From positions 4,841,882 to 4,881,779 of the forward strand of contig NZ_CP132359.1 in the NCBI RefSeq assembly GCF_030758975.1: a stretch of DNA of 39,898 nucleotides, in the 5' to 3' direction. The notes below the pieces were generated by a model, which had not been told where the DNA came from, did no database searches, and worked only from the letters and a program-made list of their open reading frames with translations. The DNA comes from Bosea beijingensis. GTDB lineage: Bacteria; Pseudomonadota; Alphaproteobacteria; Rhizobiales; Beijerinckiaceae. Every line of letters begins with the position of its first letter. The first letter of the stretch is position 1. The position numbers and the translations under genes were made by a program. Positions 33,348-39,898 of the stretch are shown here, piece after piece.

Positions 33348-33394
33348 GCCCGAAGCATGAGCAATGCGCGTGCCAGAAGGGAAGCCCCGCTCAA

Positions 33395-33424
33395 AGAAAA
33401 AGCCCCGGCCGTGAGGCCGGGGCT
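33395..33424 (-). terminator. Rho-independent terminator of the Bax inhibitor-1 family gene
   Basis: A perfect 10-bp stem (33401-33410 with 33415-33424, loop of 4 nt). On the minus strand it is followed by TTTTTC (33400-33395). It lies 30 bp beyond the stop at 33455. Confidence 0.85.
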
Positions 33425-33454
33425 CGTGCGCTCCCGTTCAGGAGCATGTCGTTC

Positions 33455-34237
33455 TCACTCGCGGTTGCCGATCAGCGAGAGCAGGAACTGGAACATGTTG
33501 ATGAAGTTCAGGTAGAGCGACAGCGCGCCGTTCACCGAGAGCTTCGCAGCTTCCTCCGGGCCGAGGTCCGAGGAGAGATACATCTCCTTCAGGCGCTGGG
33601 TATCCCAGGCGGTCAGACCGGCGAAGATGCCGACGCCGACCAGCGAGATGACGAAGCCGAGCGCACCCGAGGCCAGGAAGATGTTCACGATCGAGGCCAG
33701 GATCAGGCCGATCAGGCCCATGACCAGGAACGAGCCCATGCCGGAGAGCGACTTCGTGGTGGTGTAGCCGTAAAGGCTGAGACCACCGAAGGCCGCCGCG
33801 GTGATGAAGAAGACCTGCACCACTGACGCGCCGGTGTAGCGGATCAGGATCGTCGAGAGCGAGACGCCCATCACCGCCGCGAAGGCGAAGAACATCGTCC
33901 GGGCGGACGCGGCCGACATCTTGTCGGCGCGGAACGAGAAGAAGAAGATGAAGGCCAGCGGCGCCAGCGCGACCACCCACATCAACGGCGTGCCATAAAG
34001 CAGCTTGCCGAAGGCGGTGAGATAGGTGTTGCCGATCTTGGCGACGGCGTTGGCCTGATCGGTCACGGCCATCTTGTTGATGCCCAGCGCGAACAGCGCC
34101 GAGATCGCAAGGCCGATCACCATGTTGTTGTAGACGCCGAGCATGAACGAGCGCAGGCCCTGATCCATCTCGACGGCGCTGGTCTGCTGTGCGCGGCCGG
34201 CACCCCAGACTGGAGCATTGCGGTCGAAGTTGCTCAT
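33455..34237 (-). CDS. Bax inhibitor-1/YccA family membrane protein
   Basis: A 260-residue inner-membrane protein with seven predicted helices. After a cytoplasmic N-terminus (MSNFDRNAPVWGAGRAQQTSAVEMDQGLRSFMLGVYNNMVIGL) come closely spaced hydrophobic segments. The family signature GLSLYGYTTTKSLSGMGSFLVMGLIGL and the C-terminal LTAWDTQRLKEMY ... LYLNFINMFQFLLSLIGNRE are present. Related proteins are pH-sensitive calcium leak channels or modulators of membrane proteases. Start at ATG 34237, set by the family N-terminus and GGGG upstream; the frame remains open to 34402 but with unrelated sequence. Confidence 0.93.
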   Translation of the reverse strand: MSNFDRNAPVWGAGRAQQTSAVEMDQGLRSFMLGVYNNMVIGLAISALFALGINKMAVTDQANAVAKIGNTYLTAFGKLLYGTPLMWVVALAPLAFIFFFSFRADKMSAASARTMFFAFAAVMGVSLSTILIRYTGASVVQVFFITAAAFGGLSLYGYTTTKSLSGMGSFLVMGLIGLILASIVNIFLASGALGFVISLVGVGIFAGLTAWDTQRLKEMYLSSDLGPEEAAKLSVNGALSLYLNFINMFQFLLSLIGNRE

Positions 34238-34429
34238 TAAAAGAGTTTCCCCTGACTTAGTTTCGGACGACGGAGGGCGCACAGGCGCCAGCCGTCCTCG
34301 CGCACGAAAGTCGCGATGACGGGAATATGGGCGGCTTTGCCGGTTCTTACAAGAGCCCGCCATGGTTAAGGCCGGTGCCGGGATAGAAGTTCGGCACTGC
34401 ACCCATGCAGAATTACAGGATTTTAATGT

Positions 34430-34453
34430 CTATCGAGAGTCGTTCTCAGATAG
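34430..34453. terminator. Hairpin after the ybbP-type permease gene
   Basis: CTATCGAGA and TCTC-A-GATAG pair with a single bulged base around a 5-nt loop, within 5 bp of the permease stop at 34457. No T-run follows on the minus strand, so its terminator role is uncertain. The surrounding DNA is unusually AT-rich and may also hold the Bax inhibitor-1 promoter. Confidence 0.4.
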
Positions 34454-34456
34454 TCA

Positions 34457-37042
34457 TCATAAATTCCTGAGATGAGAAGCCGGCGCTTTCGTCAGTATTT
34501 TTATCGTACCGACGAGCCCGAACAGGACGGTAACGCCAACGGCGGCAGTCGCAGCCAGTATAGCTCCTATGGGATCACTGACGAACTCGATCCGCATCAC
34601 TTGCGTGACGATGCCCCAGCCTGCCGCTGTACCCGCGAGAACGCCGAAGACGGCCGCGACGAGGCCGATGGCGGCGTATTCAAGGGCGTACGACGAAAGT
34701 ATGAAGCGGCGGGTCGCGCCGAGCGTCTTCAGGATCATCGCGTCATAGAGCCGCGCCCGCTGACCGGCGGCGAGCGCGCCGCCGAGCACGAGCAGGCTGG
34801 CTGCGATGGCGAGGCCCGACGCGCCGCGGATCGCCATGGCGAGCTGGGCGACGATGGTGTTGACCGCTTCGAGCGCGTCCTTGACCCGGACCGCGGTGAC
34901 GGCGGGGAAGTCGAGCGCGAGGCGTCGCATCAGGGCGGCGTCGGTCGCGCCCTGGCCGTCCGGGTTCGCCGCGACGGTGGCGAGATTGGTGTGCGGGGCA
35001 CCAGCGAAGGTGTTGGGCGAGAACACCATGACGAAATTGATGCCGAAGGAGCGCCAGTCGACCGTGCGGAAATTGGCGACGCGGGCCGTGATGTTGCGGC
35101 CGAGCACGTTGACGGTGAGCCTGTCGCCGATCTTCAGGCCGATACCGGCGGCGTTTTGGGAGTCGAAGGAGACCAGCGGCTCGCCGCGATAATCGGCCGG
35201 CCACCACTCGCCGGCTGCGACGCGCGAGCCTTCCGGCAGCGCGGCGGCGTAGGTGATGCCGCGGTCGCCGTCGAGCACCCAGGCGGATTGCTCGCTCGCC
35301 TTGATGTCTTCGGCACGGGTCTCGTTCACGGAGACGATGCGGCCGCGCATCATCGGCACGCGCTCGGTCTTCGCGCCCGGCCGTTCCGCGGCGAGGAAGG
35401 CATCGAAACGCTCGGAATCGCGGCTGGGTACGTCGAGGAAGAAGAAGCTCGGCGCCTTGTCGGGCAGGGCGCCGGTGAGCTGCCGGGTCAGGCTGACATC
35501 GATGAAGGAGAGTGCCGAGAGCAGGGCGACGCCGAGGCCAAGCGACAGCACGAGAGCGGGCGTCAGCGCGCCCGGGCGATGGCTGTTGGCGAGCGCCATC
35601 CGGAGCGCCGGGCGGCGCGGGCGCGGGATGCGGCGAGCCAGCGCCATCAGGCCGAGCGAGACGGCGCGCAGCAGCAGGAAGACGCCGAACATCACGCCGA
35701 TATAGATCAGCGCGATCCGACGCTCATAGGCGAAGCCGATGGCGACGCCGGCGAGACCGGCCAAAGCGAGCGCGCAAAGCACGAGATAGATCGCGCGCGG
35801 ACGGCGCGGATCGGGCTCGACCTTGTCGCGGAACAGGGCCGAGACGGAAATGTCATGGGCACGGCCGAGCGGGATGATGGCGAAGACGAATGCGGTCAGC
35901 AGGCCGTAGAGCGCGGCGATGGCGAGTTCGCCCGGAGCCAGCGTGGGTTCGAACGGCACCGGCAGGATGCTCTGGACGATGGCGCCGAGGCCGAAGGGCG
36001 CGGCGGCGCCGAGCAGGAGGCCGATCGCGGTGCCGATCGCGGCGACGAGCATGACCTCGGTCAGATGGATCGCGACGACGCGCCCGCCGGTCGCCCCGAC
36101 CGCCTTCATCGTGGCGAAATCGAGCTTCTTGGCTTCGACGAAGCGGCGCACCGCATTGGCGACGCCGACGCCGCCGACGAGCAGGGCGGTGAGGCCGACC
36201 AGCGTCAGAAACTGGGTGAAGCGTTCGAGATTGCGCTGGAAGCTCGGCGCCGCATTGGCGCGGGAGCGGATTTCCCAGCCGGCATCGCGCTGCTGCGTGC
36301 CGGCGTCGGCGATCAGCTTGTCGAGATCAGCGTCGCTCGTCGCGGTCTGCGGCAGTTGGAGGCGGTAGGTCCAGCGAATCAGGCTGCCGGGCTGGATCAG
36401 GCCGGTCGCCTTCAGCGCCTCCTGCGACATGAGAAGGCGCGGGCCGAAGCCGACGCCGGCCGCGATCTTGTCGGGCTCGGAGATCAGATTGGCGCGCAAC
36501 TGGATTTTCGCACCGCCGACCGTGACGATGTCGCCGGGCTTGAGGTCGAGCCGGCCGAAGAGGACGGGATCGGCCACAGCGCCATAGGCGCCATCGCGCG
36601 GGTCGAGCAGGCCGGGTAGCGGCGCCTGCGGATCGGTCTCGACCGCGCCGATGCTCGGATAGGCCGTGTCGACCGCCTTGATCTCGACGAGGGCCGCGCC
36701 CTTCTCGCCGGCATTGGCCATGCCGCGCATGGTGGCGATGCTGGAGACGGTGCCGCGGGCGGTCAGAAAAGCGAGCTCGGGCGGCGTGGCCTCGCGGTGG
36801 ATCAGGCTGAAGGCCGCATCGCCGCCAAGGATGCGCCGGCCTTCTCGGGCCAGTCCCTCGGTCAGGCCGCGCGAAGCCGAGGCCACCGCGGCGATGGTCA
36901 TCACGCCGAGCGCAAGGCAGGCGATGAAGATGCCGAAGCCGCGCAAGCCGGCGCGCAGGTCGCGGATGGCGAGGCGCAGGACGAGGCCGATGCCCGGAAC
37001 GCGGGCGGGAGGGAGCGAGGTCGGCTTAACGGGCGCGTGCAT
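34457..37042 (-). CDS. ybbP: FtsX-like ABC transporter permease, YbbP type
   Basis: An 861-residue inner-membrane protein of the MacB/FtsX class, the size of E. coli YbbP. The first helix is at about 34-56 (GFGIFIACLALGVMTIAAVASA), followed by a large periplasmic domain. The first FtsX domain is at about 270-400 (FLTLVGLTALLVGGVGVANAVRRFVEAKKLDFATMKAVGATGG), the middle helices at 415-510, and a second FtsX domain at 735-855 ending KAPASHLRNL. The start shares one base with the stop of the ATPase gene (TGATG), so the pair is coupled. Such systems move or extract lipophilic or membrane-bound molecules rather than import nutrients; the substrate is unknown. Confidence 0.92.
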   Translation of the reverse strand: MHAPVKPTSLPPARVPGIGLVLRLAIRDLRAGLRGFGIFIACLALGVMTIAAVASASRGLTEGLAREGRRILGGDAAFSLIHREATPPELAFLTARGTVSSIATMRGMANAGEKGAALVEIKAVDTAYPSIGAVETDPQAPLPGLLDPRDGAYGAVADPVLFGRLDLKPGDIVTVGGAKIQLRANLISEPDKIAAGVGFGPRLLMSQEALKATGLIQPGSLIRWTYRLQLPQTATSDADLDKLIADAGTQQRDAGWEIRSRANAAPSFQRNLERFTQFLTLVGLTALLVGGVGVANAVRRFVEAKKLDFATMKAVGATGGRVVAIHLTEVMLVAAIGTAIGLLLGAAAPFGLGAIVQSILPVPFEPTLAPGELAIAALYGLLTAFVFAIIPLGRAHDISVSALFRDKVEPDPRRPRAIYLVLCALALAGLAGVAIGFAYERRIALIYIGVMFGVFLLLRAVSLGLMALARRIPRPRRPALRMALANSHRPGALTPALVLSLGLGVALLSALSFIDVSLTRQLTGALPDKAPSFFFLDVPSRDSERFDAFLAAERPGAKTERVPMMRGRIVSVNETRAEDIKASEQSAWVLDGDRGITYAAALPEGSRVAAGEWWPADYRGEPLVSFDSQNAAGIGLKIGDRLTVNVLGRNITARVANFRTVDWRSFGINFVMVFSPNTFAGAPHTNLATVAANPDGQGATDAALMRRLALDFPAVTAVRVKDALEAVNTIVAQLAMAIRGASGLAIAASLLVLGGALAAGQRARLYDAMILKTLGATRRFILSSYALEYAAIGLVAAVFGVLAGTAAGWGIVTQVMRIEFVSDPIGAILAATAAVGVTVLFGLVGTIKILTKAPASHLRNL

Positions 37043-37743
37043 CAGGCGACCACAGTCTCGGGCTCGGCCTCGATCACGCCGGAGCGCAGGCGGACCGTGC
37101 GCTCGCAGAGCGCGGCGAGCGAGAGATCATGCGTGACGAGCACCAGCGTGGCGCCGCGCTCGCGCTTGAGGGCGAAGATCAGATCGACGATCGAACGGCC
37201 GGTCGATTCGTCGAGATTGCCGGTGGGCTCGTCGGCGACGAGGATTGCCGGGTCCGGCGCGACGGCGCGAGCGATGGCGACGCGCTGCTGCTCGCCGCCG
37301 GAAAGCTGGGCGGGATAGTGGTCCATGCGATGGCCGAGCCCGACATTGCGCAGCTCCGCCTCGGCGCGGCTAAAGGCGTCCGTGTGGCCGGCAAGTTCGA
37401 GCGGCAGGGCGACGTTCTCGCGCGCCGTCATGGTCGGGACGAGATGGAAGGATTGGAAGACGATGCCGATATGCCGGCCGCGGAAGATCGCGAGCCCGTC
37501 CTCGTCGAGGGCGCCGAGATCCTGGCCGGCGACCTTGACCAGGCCTGAATCGGGGCGCTCCAGGCCGGCCATGGTCATCAGCAGGGTCGACTTGCCGGAG
37601 CCGGAGGGGCCGACGAGGCCGGTCGCCTCACCATCGGCCAGCGACACCGATACGCCCTTGAGGATATGGACGCGGGCGGCGCCACGCCCCAAACTCAGGT
37701 GGACATCCTGCAACTCGATTGCCGAAGCGGCCTTATCGCTCAT
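37042..37743 (-). CDS. ybbA: ABC transporter ATP-binding protein, YbbA type
   Basis: A 233-residue ATPase of the LolD/MacB class. Walker A GPSGSGKS at 45-52, LSGGEQQRVAIARAV signature and ILVADEPTGNLD Walker B are present. It powers the YbbP-type permease encoded next. ATG at 37743 begins MSDKAASAIELQDVHL; the frame is open upstream but antisense to tesA and outside the domain. The start codon is only 6 bp from that of the divergent esterase gene. The divergent tesA/ybbA-ybbP arrangement is the same as in E. coli. Confidence 0.94.
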   Translation of the reverse strand: MSDKAASAIELQDVHLSLGRGAARVHILKGVSVSLADGEATGLVGPSGSGKSTLLMTMAGLERPDSGLVKVAGQDLGALDEDGLAIFRGRHIGIVFQSFHLVPTMTARENVALPLELAGHTDAFSRAEAELRNVGLGHRMDHYPAQLSGGEQQRVAIARAVAPDPAILVADEPTGNLDESTGRSIVDLIFALKRERGATLVLVTHDLSLAALCERTVRLRSGVIEAEPETVVA

Positions 37744-37749
37744 CACGCC

Positions 37750-38532
37750 ATGATCCCGACTTACGCTTCCATCACCAACCCCGCTCGCACCGTATCGCGC
37801 CACGAGCGAGGCGGAACCACGGCGCGGCGTGGTCTGCGGCCATATGGGCTCAGGTTCGCGCTTGTCCAATCGGCTGCGACGTTTTTCGTCGGCTTGCTGC
37901 TGCTTCTGATCGGGGTCACAGACATGGCCGGCGCCCAGACTCCTCCCTCCGATGCCAGCGCCGGGCGCTCGCTGAAGCTCGTCGCCCTCGGCGATTCGCT
38001 GACGGCCGGCTACAACCTGCCGGGCAGCGCCGCCTTCCCGGCCGTTCTGGAGCAGGCTTTGCGCCAGAAGGGCCTTTCTGTCGAAATCGTGAACGCCGGT
38101 GTCTCCGGCGACACGACGCAGGGTGGGCTCGAACGGCTCGACTGGTCGGTGCCGGAAGGGGCCGACGGCGTGATCCTCGAACTCGGCGCGAACGATGCCT
38201 TGCGGGGCGTCGACCCGTCGGTGACCCGAAAGAACCTCGAGGCGATCGTCGCGCGCCTGATCGAGCGGAAAATCCCGGTGCTGCTCGCGGGCATGTATGC
38301 GCCGCGCAATCTCGGCGAGGATTTCGCGAAACGCTTCGACGCGATCTATCCAGAGCTTGCGAAGAAGCATGGGCTGGTGCTTTACCCGTTCTTCCTGGAA
38401 GGCATCGCGGGCGACCGTGCCCTCAACCAGGCGGATGGGCTTCATCCCACGGCCGATGGCGTCGCCGTCATCGTCCGGACCATCCTGCCGACGGTCGAGC
38501 GCTTCATCCTCTCCTTGTCCCCCAGGACCTGA
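37750..38532 (+). CDS. tesA: Arylesterase/thioesterase of the TesA SGNH family
   Basis: A 260-residue secreted or periplasmic SGNH hydrolase cleaving acyl-CoA or aryl esters. The four blocks are in order: GDSLTAGY with Ser83, Gly120 in GVSGDT, Asn148 in GANDA, and Asp229/His232 in DGLHP. A hydrophobic signal (ALVQSAATFFVGLLLLLIGVTDMAGAQ, about 37-63) precedes the domain. With the ATG at 37750 the signal has an unusually long, arginine-rich lead of about 35 residues; no better in-frame ATG exists before the signal, and a non-ATG start downstream is possible. It lies head-to-head with ybbA. Confidence 0.9.
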   Translation: MIPTYASITNPARTVSRHERGGTTARRGLRPYGLRFALVQSAATFFVGLLLLLIGVTDMAGAQTPPSDASAGRSLKLVALGDSLTAGYNLPGSAAFPAVLEQALRQKGLSVEIVNAGVSGDTTQGGLERLDWSVPEGADGVILELGANDALRGVDPSVTRKNLEAIVARLIERKIPVLLAGMYAPRNLGEDFAKRFDAIYPELAKKHGLVLYPFFLEGIAGDRALNQADGLHPTADGVAVIVRTILPTVERFILSLSPRT

Positions 38533-38614
38533 GCCGCCCGCGGGTTCTCCGCGCGGCGTATCCCCGCTTCCCGTCTTGCCGCTTGCCGGCCCCTGCTTCC
38601 GGAGTTGCATCGCC

Positions 38615-39670
38615 ATGGAATACCGCCGCCTCGGACGCACCGATCTCAAGGTCTCGGTGATCTGCCTGGGAACCATGACCTGGGGGGAGCAGAACACCGA
38701 AGCCGAAGGCCATGCCCAGATGGACTACGCCGTCGAGCAGGGGATCAATTTCTTCGACACGGCCGAACTCTATGCGATCCCGCCGAAGCCGGAGACCCAA
38801 GGCTCGACCGAGCGGATCATCGGGAACTGGTTCAAGGCGCGGAAGAACCGCGACAAGATCATCCTGGCGTCGAAGGTCTGCGGGCGCGGCGGCAACACCT
38901 GGTTCCGCGACGACAAGAGCCCGACACGGGTGACGCGCAAGCAGGTCTTCGAAGCCGTCGACAAGAGTCTGCAGCGCCTGCAGACCGATTATATCGACCT
39001 CTATCAATTGCATTTCCCCGAGCGGCCGATGCCCTGGGGCTCAAATCCGACACGTTTCACCAAGGACGCCTACGCTTCGGCGGCCGACGAAACCCCGATC
39101 GCCGAACAGCTCGACGCCTTCGCCGAGTTGATCAAGGCCGGCAAGATCCGCCATCTCGGCCTTTCCAACGAGAGCGCCTGGGGCACGATGCGCTTCGTCA
39201 CCGATTCGGAAGCGCGCGGCACGCCGCGGGTCCAGTCGATCCAGAACGCCTACAGCCTGCTCAACCGCACCTTCGAGACGGCTCTGGCCGAGGTCGCGCT
39301 GCATGAGGATGTCGGCCTGCTCGCCTATTCGCCGCTGGCGCAAGGCTTCCTCACCGGCAAATATCTCGACGGCGCCCGTCCGGCCGGAGCGCGCACGACC
39401 TTGTTCGACCGCGGCCAGCGCTACCAGACGGCCGGCGCCGAGGCGGCGATCAAGCGCTATATCGCGCTTGCCCGCGAATCAGGGCTCGACCCGGCGCAAA
39501 TGGCTCTGGCTTTCGTGAACAGCCGCTCCTTCGTCACCGCCAACATCATCGGTGCCACGTCGATGGAGCAGCTCAGGACCGATATTGCCTCGATCGACGT
39601 GAAGCTCTCGCCGGAGGTCGAGGCCGGGATCGACGCGATTCATCAGCTCGTCGGCAATCCCTGCCCGTAA
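38615..39670 (+). CDS. tas: NADP(H)-dependent aldo-keto reductase, Tas type
   Basis: A 351-residue cytoplasmic oxidoreductase closely resembling E. coli Tas in length and in the opening MEYRRLGRTDLKVSVICLGTMTWGEQNTEAEGHAQMDYAVEQGINFFDTAELY. The catalytic tetrad is Asp48, Tyr53, Lys87 and His133 (LYQLHFPERP). The barrel continues through IRHLGLSNESAWG and LLAYSPLAQGFLTGKY, with the NADP-binding tail RSFVTANIIGATSMEQL near 300-316. ATG at 38615 matches the family start. It is 82 bp downstream of the tesA-type gene on the same strand, possibly co-transcribed. The natural substrate is not known. Confidence 0.94.
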   Translation: MEYRRLGRTDLKVSVICLGTMTWGEQNTEAEGHAQMDYAVEQGINFFDTAELYAIPPKPETQGSTERIIGNWFKARKNRDKIILASKVCGRGGNTWFRDDKSPTRVTRKQVFEAVDKSLQRLQTDYIDLYQLHFPERPMPWGSNPTRFTKDAYASAADETPIAEQLDAFAELIKAGKIRHLGLSNESAWGTMRFVTDSEARGTPRVQSIQNAYSLLNRTFETALAEVALHEDVGLLAYSPLAQGFLTGKYLDGARPAGARTTLFDRGQRYQTAGAEAAIKRYIALARESGLDPAQMALAFVNSRSFVTANIIGATSMEQLRTDIASIDVKLSPEVEAGIDAIHQLVGNPCP

Positions 39671-39694
39671 CGGCTTGTTTCCAACCTAACCGCA

Positions 39695-39803
39695 GTCATC
39701 CCGGGCGACCGAAGGGAGACCCGGGATCCATCTGAACCTTGATCGGAGGCGCTCCGGCATGGATCCCGGATCGGCGCCGCTTCGCGGCTTGTCCGGGATG
39801 ACG
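39695..39803 (+). repeat. Dispersed intergenic hairpin repeat, copy 2
   Basis: Starts TCATCCCGGGCGACCGAAGG and ends GGATCGGCGCCGCTTCGCGGCTTGTCCGGGATGACG; the outer TCATCCCGG / CCGGGATGA arms are inverted repeats and inner hairpins lie between. It is the same element as 1-105 but in opposite orientation. The last about 95 bases of the window after it show nothing recognisable. Confidence 0.7.
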
Positions 39804-39898
39804 CGGCGGGGCTGGTCGGTTGCGACAGTGCAAAAACGGTTCCCTTGAGCCGGCTGCGCGCTTACCGTCTCGCCAGAGTCACATTCGCTTGGCAGGGA

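Overview
This window is GC-rich chromosomal DNA from an alphaproteobacterium of the order Hyphomicrobiales (Rhizobiales). A Bosea-like organism is my best guess, but the sequence does not prove it. Supporting points are the single-polypeptide NAD-glutamate dehydrogenase of about 1600 residues, the glnK-amtB / tesB / UbiH-like hydroxylase / ftsK neighbourhood, a DUF2794 gene, a CtrA-type site in front of ftsK, and a dispersed intergenic hairpin repeat seen at both window ends.

Left half (about 1-19,480) is an accessory catabolic island. It encodes an enoyl-CoA hydratase-like protein, a CaiB/BaiF CoA-transferase, a class III (beta/omega-type) aminotransferase, an IclR regulator, two dipeptide/oligopeptide-type ABC importers (one lacking its own ATPases), a fold-III PLP enzyme of the D-serine dehydratase/D-threonine aldolase type, and three divergent M81 (MlrC/microcystinase-like) metallopeptidases. 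A 17-bp palindrome, GTTCC-N7-GGAAC, sits exactly 9 nt upstream of a TTGA-type -35 box at four promoters of this island, and a degenerate copy lies beside the iclR gene. I infer one IclR-controlled regulon for import and breakdown of an unusual peptide or amide, possibly one with D- and beta-amino acids.

Middle (19,480-21,470) holds an abrupt junction. A plus-strand MerR-type promoter and the first 22 codons of a heavy-metal P-type ATPase run head-on into a minus-strand ftsK whose open reading departs from the family just after Walker B. Both genes are broken at about 19,753. This is either a real rearrangement breakpoint or an assembly chimera.

Right half (21,470-39,700) is largely core chromosome: a small monooxygenase-fold protein, amtB and glnK (with a sigma54-like promoter), tesB, a UbiH-family hydroxylase, a Trm112-like protein, NAD-glutamate dehydrogenase, an AhpD-like peroxidase, DUF2794, a GNAT acetyltransferase, a Bax inhibitor-1 family protein, the ybbA-ybbP ABC exporter divergent from a tesA-type esterase, and a Tas-like aldo-keto reductase. 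No tRNA, rRNA, CRISPR array or insertion sequence was recognised.
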